This document shows, piece after piece, positions 9,600 through 17,935 of a DNA stretch of 64,000 nucleotides. Below the pieces are notes generated by a model that had not been told where the DNA came from, did no database searches, and worked only from the letters and a program-made list of their open reading frames with translations. This DNA comes from Candidatus Protochlamydia sp. (GTDB taxonomy: Bacteria > Chlamydiota > Chlamydiia > Chlamydiales > Parachlamydiaceae), in the NCBI GenBank assembly GCA_013695355.1, contig JACDAQ010000016.1:62001-126000 (forward strand). Direction: 5' to 3'. How positions within the stretch are numbered: the first letter of the stretch is position 1; the number at the start of each line of letters is the position of its first letter. A program made the position numbers and the translations under genes.

Positions 9600-10084
9600 C
9601 TCTTAATCCTTTTGAAAGAAGATCTATCAAAATCATAGCCTTGTCAATAAAAAAGTTTTGCCATGAATTCTATTTCATTTGGCTGATTTTTTTTTACTTA
9701 GTCGGGTATAATTTAAGTAAAAAATGCTCTAGGATAGATTTTGGATCATTCAATTATTAAATTAATTAAATTTAGTGGGTAAACTTTTATTTTTTTACAA
9801 ATTTTTTATGTATCATTATCTTTCCAAGACCGACGAATGCACTTATCCTAATCAAGATTAAGTAATACCAATTTATCAAATAATAAAGTTTAAGCCATTC
9901 TCTGAAACATAGTTGTCTCACAGGTTTAGATGTTGAAGTAAATGAATTCCACTGAATCAAAACAACGGTTTCTCAATATAGGTCTCCAAGTATACTTGAA
10001 ATACCTGTTCTGTTGGACTGAGCATCGGGAGATGGCAATGAAGATTTATTAATTGGCAACCTCAGATGCAGCCATCTCTACCCT
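9600..10084. other. Long AT-rich intergenic region, no gene seen
   Basis: No frame with a credible start or motif was found on either strand. The part next to 9599 should hold the promoter of the two-gene unit; a defined promoter could not be chosen. Confidence 0.4.
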
Positions 10085-10330
10085 ATAAGTTATCTCCCCT
10101 ATATTTTTCTCTTTAAAAAAACTTTACTAATTGATAGTTGTGAGCATTTCATTATCTTTAATTTGATAAATTTTTTTAAAAGTATTCCTAAATGGGTGAT
10201 AATGAGAATAGGCAAAAGTATTTGCAAAGCCACTTCTGTACTAAGTTTTAAGGGTATTAATAAAATTTTTTACTAGGATTTCTTCATCCTCAAGCTAATT
10301 TAAGGTTTTCTTGCTCTATCCTTTCTTAAA
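10085..10330 (-). pseudogene. Partial duplicate of the histidine-phosphatase gene
   Basis: This stretch repeats, about 330 nt downstream and in the same orientation, the 3' part of the gene at 10375-10923. Shared blocks include the segment around 10158-10180 and 10491-10512 (TTTAATTTGATAAATTTTTT) and GATAATGAGAATAGG at both sites. It contains many indels and stops and has no start, so it is a decayed tandem copy. Confidence 0.7.
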
Positions 10331-10374
10331 TGAAATTCAGCAGTGGAATAATATCCGATATAAATGTTTATTTT

Positions 10375-10923
10375 TTATAAAAGATTAAAATTGTGCGTGG
10401 GCTTCTCTACATTATAAGCTATTTCCCATATATCTTCTTTATTTGAAGAAAATCTAACTAATTGACAGTTGTCAAGCATATTATCATCTTTAATTTGATA
10501 AATTTTTTTTAAAGCTAAAAAAGTTCCTAAATGAGCGATAATGAGAATAGGTGAAAGCATTTGTAAAGCCACTTCTGTGCTAGTTTTAACGGTATTAATA
10601 AAATTTTTTACTAGGTTTTCCTCATCTTCGCTTGGATTGTCTTTGGGCTCAAGAAGTAATCTAGCTGCTGGTTCGTTTTCTTTAAATCCGGCAGAAATAA
10701 AAAGGTTATAAGGATTTTCAACTAAAACAATATTTTTCGTTTCCATTGCTCGAGTGAGCGGGCTACAAGCAACAGATGTAAATTTGTGTGCTGTAATCAA
10801 ATTTTCAACTTTCCTAGCTTGTTCATTCCCAAGTTGGGTAAGTCTGGAAGTTTCTTGATTGCTGCCTGCTTGGCCATGGCGTAGGAAGTAAAATTCTTTA
10901 AAATCTAATGTTGTACTATTAAT
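10375..10923 (-). CDS. Histidine phosphatase (phosphoglycerate-mutase-like) family protein
   Basis: The reading frame contains the catalytic phosphohistidine motif FYFLRHGQAGSNQ near its N-terminus, then CSPLTRAMET (the arginine-bearing second motif) and ILIIAHLGTFLAL, where the second catalytic histidine is expected. This order fits the SixA/GpmB-like branch 1 histidine phosphatases. No ATG, GTG or TTG precedes the RHG motif in frame. A TTG at 10800 would cut off the active site. An ATT at 10921-10923 lies 5 nt after AAAAGGA and would give 182 residues, so either a rare ATT start is used or the start codon was lost. The substrate cannot be told. Its 3' part is partly duplicated at 10085-10330. 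Confidence 0.65.
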   Translation of the reverse strand: MNSTTLDFKEFYFLRHGQAGSNQETSRLTQLGNEQARKVENLITAHKFTSVACSPLTRAMETKNIVLVENPYNLFISAGFKENEPAARLLLEPKDNPSEDEENLVKNFINTVKTSTEVALQMLSPILIIAHLGTFLALKKIYQIKDDNMLDNCQLVRFSSNKEDIWEIAYNVEKPTHNFNLL

Positions 10924-11471
10924 AAAATTCCTTTTAAATTTGGGAATTATTGGTTAGTTTAATTAAACATTCATTTTCGGAAAAAATAATCTATCTATCA
11001 AATTTAATTTTAAATATGTTAGATTAATTAATTTTTAATGCAAAATATAAGTATTGCTATTAAAGGATTTACTTAGTTTAAAAATTCTTGTCAAATTAAA
11101 ATTTAACAATATCTCTCCGCGATCCCATTAAAGTCTCTTTTCTATTCTATTTTTCATAAACCACTTCAGGTAAATTATACATTTTTTTCTAATACTTAAA
11201 ATTTGTTCGGTTTTCAATATTATCATTTTATCTAGTTTTTCTTATGACTGAACAATTTGAATACCGCTTTTAAAAAACAAATTTTGTAAAAACAATTATA
11301 ATCTTTAACATTCGAATTCTTCTGACGCTATCTCTCATAATATTTGAGTATATGCTTCAAATTATGCTCTTGTAATTTTGTTAATTTAATTTTTTCTTTC
11401 TTAACAATTTATAATAAGAAAGAAAAACTTATGTGATAATGCAAATAAAGCACCATAAACTCTCAACATTT
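10924..11471. other. AT-rich intergenic region, no gene seen
   Basis: About 550 nt of very AT-rich sequence without a credible reading frame. It may contain the promoter of the phosphatase gene and the terminator of the small gene ending at 11472, but no clean hairpin was found. Confidence 0.4.
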
Positions 11472-11738
11472 TTACGTGGAATTATTTTTATCAGATGAGG
11501 GTTGCTTCACCTCTGGCGGCACAATTTTTTTAGCATGACATTCCTGATAAAATTTCTTTTCTTCTGTAATGTGTTGATCATGGGCAATTTGTTGATTAAA
11601 GTGATTAGTAAGTGATTTACCTTCCTCACTTTCACCGAAAGTTTTTTCACAATGCTTTACAGCTTCTTGAAATACAGGTTTGCCTACAAATCCCCTTTGA
11701 TAATGGGGCTGATTTGCATGATTTATTGGATTAGACAT
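11472..11738 (-). CDS. Small protein encoded after the M4 protease gene
   Basis: An 88-residue protein starting at ATG 11738, chosen over a longer frame because a perfect Shine-Dalgarno (AAAGGAGG) precedes it. It is hydrophilic, with two histidine/cysteine positions in HCEKTFGE and FYQECHAKK and a charged, proline-containing tail. Residues about 15-29 (GFVGKPVFQEAVKHC) match the N-terminus of the protease encoded just upstream (SFVGKCTFETGLTHC). The gene starts 92 nt after the protease stop on the same strand, so co-transcription is likely. It could be a chaperone, inhibitor or co-secreted partner of the protease; none of this is shown. Confidence 0.65.
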   Translation of the reverse strand: MSNPINHANQPHYQRGFVGKPVFQEAVKHCEKTFGESEEGKSLTNHFNQQIAHDQHITEEKKFYQECHAKKIVPPEVKQPSSDKNNST

Positions 11739-11830
11739 AGAACCTCCTTTTAAATTTCTCAAGTAAACTTTAATTATAGTTGAAGAGCTTTGACTTTCCT
11801 CACGGCAAAGCCAAAGCTTATATAATATTT

Positions 11831-13063
11831 TTATTTTATAGTAACTTGTACATCTTTCCAAGCAGCTGCTATAGCCTGCCAAAAATAATCGGATTCTGGA
11901 TGCATTTTTTTTGCAACTTTTATTGTTTCAGCTGCATACTCAGGGTAGGTAATATTTGGTTTACAAGTAGGTAATGTGGCTACTCTCACTTTTTCGATAG
12001 TTTCCCATGTAGATCCAAAATTCTTTTGATATAAATATAAGGCTGCATTTCTATACCATTTATTCCCCACTGCTGAGGATAGATGCGGGTCTGTTGATTT
12101 TGAATCAGCACTCCAATTTGTGTAGATTTCATATCCTTCCTGAGGATCATCACCAAAAAATTTTGCACCCTTATAGCCTTGACCAGGATTTGCCATATCT
12201 CTTAGTGCAAATTCAGGTTTGTCATTTCTAAACAAGCCTGTTCCTATTCTAAATAATTTATCGTCAGTTGGATCATTTTGTTTATTATGCCATTGAAGAG
12301 CTGCTACGGCCCCTTGATCGGAGTTAGCTTCATTTAACCCTCCTGCATCTCCTGTGTAGTCTAACCCGGTCGGTTCATTACTTAAGGCAGTTCCTGCAGC
12401 TTGCTGAGTAAACATGTGTGAAATTTCATGGACTCCCACACTTGGTTCTGAGACGAGGGGGTTAAAGCCACGGCCGTCGCCATATACCATTACTGCATCT
12501 TTTGGCCACCAAAAAGCATTGTCAAATCCTGTATTCGAACTTCCCACACCCCCATAATGCACAATTGATCTTAATGCAAGAGGCCTAGTTCCACCAAGTA
12601 GCTGATTCAAATCTACACTATGAACATCTTTATAAAACTTTCTCGTTGTTTCTGTAATATCAAAAGCCTGATTAACTACAGGATCTTGCGATGCTCCACT
12701 TAAGTTACCTGTATTTTGTCTTTGGAGGTTAGCCGATTTAGTCACTTTTCGAATAAGGGCTGATAGTTCATTGCCGAATGGGTCTGAATTATCATCTATA
12801 ATTGGAATATTTTTAGCCGTGTATACTAAACTTTTTTGAATATCCCGTGTTACAGCAAACCCAAGAAGCTCTTTTCTAATCGGTTTTACGATTGAAGAGT
12901 CGTAGGTTTCACCTTGGTTTATAGCTTTTAAACTTAAAAGCTTGATTTCATTTTCATGATGATCGACCCATTTTTGCTTTTCCTTACTCTTGCAGTGCGT
13001 TAATCCCGTTTCAAAAGTACATTTTCCCACAAAACTGCTAGTAAAAGTAGGTGTATTTTGCAT
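11831..13063 (-). CDS. M4-family (thermolysin-like) zinc metalloprotease
   Basis: A 410-residue metalloprotease. The zinc motif HEISH is at residues 212-216. The third ligand Glu lies in GGLNEANSD (E245), equivalent to the G-x-x-N-E-x-x-S-D of thermolysin. The preceding NAFWW...MVYGDG substrate-strand block is typical of M4. DPHLSSAVGNKWYRNAALYLYQK corresponds to the region bearing the transition-state histidine. The open frame extends to 13132, but I place the start at ATG 13063 (MQNTPTFTSSFVGK, GGGG upstream). There is no obvious signal peptide and no long propeptide, unlike secreted Gram-positive homologues. A type III or other leaderless route is possible. The small gene at 11472 follows. 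Confidence 0.85.
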   Translation of the reverse strand: MQNTPTFTSSFVGKCTFETGLTHCKSKEKQKWVDHHENEIKLLSLKAINQGETYDSSIVKPIRKELLGFAVTRDIQKSLVYTAKNIPIIDDNSDPFGNELSALIRKVTKSANLQRQNTGNLSGASQDPVVNQAFDITETTRKFYKDVHSVDLNQLLGGTRPLALRSIVHYGGVGSSNTGFDNAFWWPKDAVMVYGDGRGFNPLVSEPSVGVHEISHMFTQQAAGTALSNEPTGLDYTGDAGGLNEANSDQGAVAALQWHNKQNDPTDDKLFRIGTGLFRNDKPEFALRDMANPGQGYKGAKFFGDDPQEGYEIYTNWSADSKSTDPHLSSAVGNKWYRNAALYLYQKNFGSTWETIEKVRVATLPTCKPNITYPEYAAETIKVAKKMHPESDYFWQAIAAAWKDVQVTIK

Positions 13064-13524
13064 AAAACCCCAAATTTGAAATTTAATGAACTTATCTACA
13101 AAAATGTTTGAAGATACCTCAAACAGTAGCAAAATAGAGGTTTTAAAAAAATTTCTTTTTCAAAATTCTTAAGACTAGTTTTTTGTCGAGTCAAGATGAT
13201 TCTCTATTCTTGCTGGCATGCCTAATTATCTCGCTCATAGAGAATATATCCATCGGCTTGATTATTGCAAAAAGGTAAGGCTATTTAGCATCTGCTTATC
13301 TTCTGGAAGAATCGTGCATAGGAAGGAAAAACGTGGAAATGAATTAAGAACATCTTGTGACCAATTCGCTATAGAAATGGGAAAGAAGGTTTCGGCATAT
13401 ATTTAACTATTTATAAATATTTTGTTTTTTCATAGAAATAAAAATCAAAAACAATAGATTTATGCGCAAACGCTTTTCTGAGCAATTATTTGTATGAAAG
13501 AACTATAACACAGCTAGCTAAATT
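13064..13524. other. Intergenic region upstream of the protease gene
   Basis: The start of this stretch holds the protease promoter region. A 62-codon plus-strand frame at 13218-13406 has no convincing ribosome-binding site or motif and is probably spurious. Nothing else was recognised. Confidence 0.35.
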
Positions 13525-13746
13525 TCAATTAATTTTTGATTTGGTTGAATATTCTTCAAAATCCTTAACTAGTTGCGAAGGGGTTACATTTCCGGAGGTC
13601 AGTTCTTCTATTTTGAGAGCTAGTTTTAACCCCGGTCTTTGGGTTCCGCAAGAAATATTTTTTAATGATTGTTCGGGAATGCCCAATTTTTCAGCAAAGT
13701 CTCGGTATTTTATTTTATTGTCTTTTAGATACTTACGTAAGAACAT
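13525..13746 (-). CDS. Small XRE/Cro-type repressor
   Basis: A 73-residue DNA-binding protein consisting almost wholly of one helix-turn-helix domain. IKYRDFAEKLGIPEQSLKNI forms helices 2-3, and RPGLKLALKIEELT plus VTPSQLVKDFEEY completes the fold of Cro-like repressors. The gene diverges from a small plus-strand gene at 13846. A perfect 10-bp palindrome (13762-13788) lies just 15 nt upstream of its start, the usual arrangement for an autoregulated repressor that also controls the divergent partner. Phage, mobile-element or toxin-antitoxin origin is possible. Confidence 0.8.
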   Translation of the reverse strand: MFLRKYLKDNKIKYRDFAEKLGIPEQSLKNISCGTQRPGLKLALKIEELTSGNVTPSQLVKDFEEYSTKSKIN

Positions 13747-13761
13747 AATTTTCTTATTGAC

Positions 13762-13788
13762 AAAAGGTAAGTAAATTGCTTACCTTTT
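13762..13788. promoter_or_regulatory. Palindromic operator between divergent genes
   Basis: A perfect inverted repeat AAAAGGTAAG-7 nt-CTTACCTTTT. A TTGACA hexamer (13757-13762) overlaps its left end on the plus strand, so a repressor bound here would block that promoter. The probable ligand is the HTH protein encoded at 13525-13746, by position. Confidence 0.7.
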
Positions 13789-13845
13789 AGATGAATAGTT
13801 TATTTTTTATCACACTGAAGCAAAATATAGCAAAGGAGAGATTTT

Positions 13846-14070
13846 ATGACCGCAAAAATCTATCATATCAGAATCCTTGATTTCAAATATCTCTCAGATT
13901 TTGCTCATATAACTTTTCAATTTCTAACCTACGAAGTTTTGGCACATGATGAAGAAAAGGCTATTCAAGAGGCCAGGGCTTTATATTTTAAGGGTGAAAA
14001 AGGAATTTTATGTAAGAAGTTACCTCTCTTATTGAAGCTTTTTGAAGTGGCTGAAAGACAGGTTAGATAA
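13846..14070 (+). CDS. Small hypothetical protein under divergent repressor
   Basis: A 74-residue protein with a strong ribosome-binding site (AAAGGAGAG before ATG 13846). It contains a beta-strand-rich N-terminus (AKIYHIRILDF, HITFQFLTYEVLA) followed by a helix (DEEKAIQEARALYF). No family is recognised; the pattern loosely resembles small single-domain beta-alpha proteins paired with HTH regulators. It is transcribed away from the XRE repressor across the palindromic operator, so it is probably repressed by it. A toxin, antitoxin or phage-remnant role is possible but unproven. Confidence 0.55.
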   Translation: MTAKIYHIRILDFKYLSDFAHITFQFLTYEVLAHDEEKAIQEARALYFKGEKGILCKKLPLLLKLFEVAERQVR

Positions 14071-14157
14071 ATGAGATAGCGGTCCAGAAAATCAAAAATT
14101 TTACAGAAGCTATTGTTAAATTATATATCAATTATATTTTAGATATGCACGGATGCG

Positions 14158-14310
14158 ACCTTTTCCGGCTAATCTCTAATAATTGTCATTTTCAGAAAGC
14201 TTTAGTAAATAAATTCTATGCTAATGATTCAATTTCTAACTTATTCTGGCATTAAGCCACGATATCAGGGAGATCCGGAAATTACGTACGGATTGAAGCA
14301 TTTTCCGGAC
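14158..14310 (-). pseudogene. Second, degenerate fragment of traD
   Basis: This stretch matches, with many substitutions and indels, the segment 18745-18900 of the traD remnant. Shared blocks include CAATAATTGTCATTTTCAGA (as TAATAATTGTCATTTTCAGA here) and a GATTCAAT..TCTAACT run. It lies in the same orientation about 4.6 kb away. No usable reading frame remains. Confidence 0.65.
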
Positions 14311-14620
14311 CTAAAGATAGCGTTCAGCTATTGTTCCTGTAGTGTCTAGGATAAGCTATTAGCCTTTTGAGCTTGATTTTGAGGAAGATTGCTATGAAAG
14401 GAATTTGTTTTGCCGCTTCCTGTCCTCTTAGTTTCCAAAATATCTAAGTATTTTAATAAAATGTATTTTAATCAAAGAGGCCGTTCGAATTAATTTCAGC
14501 CGAAGGTTATTTTTCTATGCTTGAAAATAATTCCGCTTGTTTACATGTGTAATGATTCAAAAGCCTACTTTCTTAATAGCCTTTCTACCCGTACGCCGCA
14601 TTTTCCAAATTCTTGAGATG
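14311..14620. other. Intergenic region, no gene seen
   Basis: No credible frame was recognised between the traD fragment and the small duplicated gene. The last about 70 nt (14551-14620) belong to the repeat that also occurs at 15213. Confidence 0.35.
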
Positions 14621-15016
14621 TTATGAATCCTGAAGGCTTGGTAGTTTGGGCTCATTCGAATCTTCTAGTGTGGAGTTTGCTTTAGACTCAAGTAATTCTG
14701 ATCTAAGAAAAGTATTACCTTCGGCAAATTCCTTAATATAGGGCTTAAGCTTCTCGTGAAAAGTCTTTATTATTTTTTTTTGCTCCTCAGTTGGACTTCC
14801 GAGAGATGGCATTGTGAAGATATACTTAAAATAAGCCTCGTCGCTCACATGGTTAAGAATATGCAACCTTGATAATACCTGAGTAGAAATATAAGGAAGA
14901 TTTTTCTCTAAAAATTGTCGAGATTCTACTTGAATTTTCCTCTCATAGAGATCAGCTTGAAGTGGGTTTTTCCAATCAGGGTAGTTGTTGCTATAGCGGC
15001 TTACCACAGAAAACAT
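14621..15016 (-). CDS. Hypothetical protein, tandem paralogue A
   Basis: A 131-residue protein beginning MFSVVSRYSNNYPDW at ATG 15016. I chose this over an upstream extension because AAGGATT precedes it and the paralogue at 15275-15670 has the same start. The sequence is hydrophilic and mainly helical (DLYERKIQVESRQFLEKNLP, EEQKKIIKTFHEKLKPYIKEF), with a serine-rich acidic tail (ANSTLEDSNEPKLPS). No domain is recognised. It differs from its neighbour at only a handful of positions (for example HILNHVSDE against RALNHVNDE), so the duplication is recent or still selected. Confidence 0.6.
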   Translation of the reverse strand: MFSVVSRYSNNYPDWKNPLQADLYERKIQVESRQFLEKNLPYISTQVLSRLHILNHVSDEAYFKYIFTMPSLGSPTEEQKKIIKTFHEKLKPYIKEFAEGNTFLRSELLESKANSTLEDSNEPKLPSLQDS

Positions 15017-15274
15017 ACAGAATCCTTGTTTGATGTATAATTTGGAATAATTTTGACTAGGATCATTCACCCGCGAGCGAAATTTTTAGGAAAGACAAAA
15101 AAAATTCCAGTCGTTTAACACCTCTACTATACCGCTTAAAGGACGCCTTCTTCTTCCCAACATAGTTACTTAATAATTGAAATAGTTACACTTATCGGGT
15201 TAGCCTAATGGATTAAAGCCTAATTTTTAATAACCTTTCTGTCCGCTCGCCGCACTTACCAAATTCGTGAGATA

Positions 15275-15670
15275 TTATGAATCCTGAAGACTTGGTAGTT
15301 TGGGCTCATTTGAATCTTCTAATGTGGAGTTTGCTTTAGACTCAGGTAACTCTGATCTAAGAAAAGTATTACCTTCGGCAAATTCCTTAATATAGGGCTT
15401 AAGCTTCTCGTGGAAAGTCTTTATTATTTTTTTTTGCTCCTCAGTTGGACTTCCGAGAGATGGCATTGTGAGCTTATACTTAAAATAAGCCTCATCGTTA
15501 ACATGGTTAAGAGCACGCAACCTTGATAATACTTGAGTAGAAATATAAGGAAGATTTTTCTCTAAAAATTGTCGAGATTCTACTTGAATTTTCCTCTCAT
15601 AGAGATCAGCGTGAAGTGGGTTTTTCCACTCAGGGTAGTTGTTGCTATAGCGGCTTACCACAGAAAACAT
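15275..15670 (-). CDS. Hypothetical protein, tandem paralogue B
   Basis: Also 131 residues and nearly identical to paralogue A, with the same ATG and AAGGAT ribosome-binding site. Differences are few and mostly conservative (PEW for PDW, HADLYER for QADLYER, KYKLTMP for KYIFTMP). That pattern fits two functional copies better than one drifting pseudogene. No signal peptide, membrane helix or catalytic motif can be seen. The gene lies downstream of the BTB-LRR region in the same orientation, but a 100-nt gap separates them, so operon membership is uncertain. Confidence 0.6.
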   Translation of the reverse strand: MFSVVSRYSNNYPEWKNPLHADLYERKIQVESRQFLEKNLPYISTQVLSRLRALNHVNDEAYFKYKLTMPSLGSPTEEQKKIIKTFHEKLKPYIKEFAEGNTFLRSELPESKANSTLEDSNEPKLPSLQDS

Positions 15671-15778
15671 ACAGATCCTTGTTTGATGTATAATAATGAT
15701 GCCTTTAAAATAAATTTTATTGCTAGTTATTCATAATTAGATTTTGCATCCAACTGTTTAACATTTGCATTACATGAG

Positions 15779-16699
15779 CTAGCTAATTTCACACTCATTC
15801 TGATCACGTTTGTCAACTTTATCTATAGTCAATGTTAATCGACCTTGCTGGATTAAGTCTACAAAAATCACTTTGGCTCGTTGTTCTAGATTAGGTGGGA
15901 TACAAAGCTTAGTCAGATGGATTAAAGAGGCTATATGCCACAAATCATCGGGAAGCACAATTGCATGGCTTAAATTTAACGTTTTTAAACTTGTCATTTT
16001 GCCTATTTGAGCTAAAATGTCGTGATCAATTTGGCATCCTTCTAAGTTTAATTCTAACAATTTAGCAACCTCTGAGCCAAAAAAGCCAATTAATAAGCCA
16101 GATGGAAACAGAGTATAGTTCAAAGTAAGAATTTCCAGTTTCTCCAGGTGCTTCCAATCCTGGATATGGTCCATTTGCAATTTTCCTCTAATGTTACATT
16201 GCCATAACTCAATAATTTCAAGCTCTTGTAAGCTACCCAAAAGATTAAGTTCTGAGACATCGATATTAGAATTCCTCAAGATAATATGCCTCAACCCTAG
16301 ATTATTTAGTGAAGGTAATACCCCCGACTCTAATTGTACATCTAAAAATTTTAAAGATTTTGAAGAAGAAAGATCTATAAGGTCACCAACTAATGCAGGG
16401 CATTTACTAATGGTAAGACTCGATAAATTTGGAAGTTGATCGAAAGAACATATTTTTAATAAATTAGGACAAGAGATAACCTCGAAATTTTCTAATTTTG
16501 CATGATTTAAAAACGAGAGATTAGACAAAGATGGACAGCTCAAAATTAATGATTTTAAGCAATTTAAACTATTTATTTTTAAAACAAGATTATCTTCAAA
16601 AAATTTACTATTCATAGATAAGGTATCAATAGGTATTTCGTTATCTATTAATGAATCAATTAAATTGTTTAACTCATCTATGTTTTCAGAAGAGTCCAA
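15779..16699 (-). CDS. Leucine-rich repeat part of a BTB-LRR protein
   Basis: A frame of 306 codons made of irregular leucine-rich repeats: LKSLILSCPSLSNLSFL, LENFEVISCPNLLKI, LSSLTISKCPAL, LEIIELWQCNI, LEILTLNYTLFPSGL, LLELNLEGCQI and LKTLNLSHAIVLPDDL. Such repeats form curved protein-binding surfaces. The open frame starts only with a TTG (16699) without a ribosome-binding site. Upstream it continues in frame (DAQNKFCEKLDSSEN) to a run of eight T/A at 16727-16734. Removing one base there joins it to the BTB frame at 16713-17456. It is therefore probably the C-terminal half of one BTB-LRR gene. Confidence 0.65.
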   Translation of the reverse strand: MDSSENIDELNNLIDSLIDNEIPIDTLSMNSKFFEDNLVLKINSLNCLKSLILSCPSLSNLSFLNHAKLENFEVISCPNLLKICSFDQLPNLSSLTISKCPALVGDLIDLSSSKSLKFLDVQLESGVLPSLNNLGLRHIILRNSNIDVSELNLLGSLQELEIIELWQCNIRGKLQMDHIQDWKHLEKLEILTLNYTLFPSGLLIGFFGSEVAKLLELNLEGCQIDHDILAQIGKMTSLKTLNLSHAIVLPDDLWHIASLIHLTKLCIPPNLEQRAKVIFVDLIQQGRLTLTIDKVDKRDQNECEIS

Positions 16700-16712
16700 T
16701 TTTTCACAAAAT

Positions 16713-17456
16713 TTATTTTGAGCATCTTTTTTTTAATTGATCTGAATTTACTAATTCAGATATTTTAATAATTTGAAGGACATTTCCAGTATCGTAACAA
16801 ATTAATTTATTTTGCATTTCTTCAGCATATAAATTTTTGAGTGGTTCAATTTGTAAATAATCCGCTTCGACCAGAAAAGTACATAGATCTTCAGTATCAA
16901 GATCTTTAAGATTTGAAAAATTAATAAAAAAATGTTCTAGCATAGATATTAAAATATCATTACTAGGTTTTTCAATGGTTAAAACTATCTGCCCTTTTTC
17001 TTTAAAGTTACCTGAATATAAAGTTTGCAACATATGTGAATATGTGATTAAAGCATGAAAGGCATAACCGGGTAGCTCGATTATTTCATTATCATTTTTG
17101 TTAAGAATTAGATGATTAATTAATAAATTATTTATGTTTAATTTTTTTTCATTAATTAAATGAAGTAAAAAACTTAAAGGAACCTTATACGAGTGCCCCT
17201 TTATGCAAAATTCAAGAGCATGATTCGCTTTTGACAAATTTTCTAACGCCATCGTAAAACCCTGCAATTCATTGGAATCGATAATGCCAAAAGAGTAGAT
17301 AAGAACGTTATCGTAAATACAAGCCTGTAATTTTTCCTGATAGGATTGTGCTAGTTTCTCAACTTGAATCAAATAGTCTGTTGAACTGATATGTAAATTT
17401 TGAAGTGATTGAATATCTATAAAGGAGGGTTGCTTTAAAACTCCTAAAAGTTTCAA
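16713..17456 (-). CDS. BTB/POZ-domain part of a BTB-LRR protein
   Basis: A 247-codon frame with a BTB/POZ-like domain. A strand-turn pair LEFCIKGHSYKVPLSFLL (about 83-100) is followed by FHALITYSHMLQTLYSGNFKEK (about 134-155), then LTIEKPSNDILISMLEHFF and LCTFLVEADYLQIEPLKNLYAEEM, matching helices A3-A5 and the start of a BACK-like region. BTB proteins act as substrate adaptors for cullin-3 ubiquitin ligases in eukaryotes; expansions of such domains are known in amoeba-associated chlamydiae. The annotated start is a TTG without a ribosome-binding site. The frame is open further upstream (ELVNKINRNCLKLLG), and it probably joins both the 17504-17704 frame and the LRR frame. Confidence 0.65.
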   Translation of the reverse strand: MKLLGVLKQPSFIDIQSLQNLHISSTDYLIQVEKLAQSYQEKLQACIYDNVLIYSFGIIDSNELQGFTMALENLSKANHALEFCIKGHSYKVPLSFLLHLINEKKLNINNLLINHLILNKNDNEIIELPGYAFHALITYSHMLQTLYSGNFKEKGQIVLTIEKPSNDILISMLEHFFINFSNLKDLDTEDLCTFLVEADYLQIEPLKNLYAEEMQNKLICYDTGNVLQIIKISELVNSDQLKKRCSK

Positions 17457-17503
17457 ACAATTTCGATTGATTTTATTAACTAATTCTTGACTGAGGTTTA
17501 TAG

Positions 17504-17704
17504 TTAAATTAATTTATGCTTTGCGCAAAGCTCAAGCATTGTTTGCAAATCACCGTGAAGTGTTTCAAGGAAGGGGATGGTTTCTAATTGATTAAAAATT
17601 AAATTGATATTTTCATTGATCGTATTCTGAGTAATTGCTCTTTCTTGTATATTTTGGGTAGTATGTGTTATTAGTTGATAGGCTATGTTTAAATCTGTGT
17701 TCAT
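17504..17704 (-). CDS. N-terminal piece of the BTB-LRR gene
   Basis: A 66-codon frame from ATG 17704 (MNTDLNIAYQLITHTTQN), helical, ending in LCAKHKLI. Immediately after its stop the next frame continues with NLTINLSQELVNKINRNC and runs into the BTB domain. This makes it the likely native N-terminus of the BTB-LRR gene, separated by a small indel near 17500. No domain is recognised in this piece. If it is translated alone it would be a short helical peptide. Confidence 0.45.
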   Translation of the reverse strand: MNTDLNIAYQLITHTTQNIQERAITQNTINENINLIFNQLETIPFLETLHGDLQTMLELCAKHKLI

Positions 17705-17935
17705 ATTCCCTACATTTAAAAAATAATATTTATAAATAATCTACTATATTTCAAAAATAAAGTCAAATTATATTTTTTAATGTTTATAAGGTGAAATAGT
17801 TAAAACTATAAATCTAACTATAAATTTAAGGTAATGCGTGGAAAACCTATAAAAAGTTTCTTTTAACAATATATTTGGATAACTAAGGAATTTTGTATCT
17901 ACAAACATCAAAAATAAGATAAATGGTTTTACAAT
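17705..17935. other. AT-rich spacer, no gene seen
   Basis: The upstream region of the BTB-LRR gene, very AT-rich. It probably includes its promoter, but no boxes could be assigned with confidence. Confidence 0.3.

Larger units (their letters stand above)
14551..15690. repeat. Tandem direct duplication carrying two small genes
   Basis: Two direct copies, about 14551-15030 and 15213-15690, offset by about 655 nt. Each contains one full small minus-strand gene with its ribosome-binding site and about 60 nt of downstream sequence. The copies are nearly identical within the genes and more diverged outside. Confidence 0.85.

Noticed and set aside
13218-13406. 62-codon plus-strand frame
   Set aside because: No ribosome-binding site, no domain and no homologous look; it lies in the upstream region of the protease gene.
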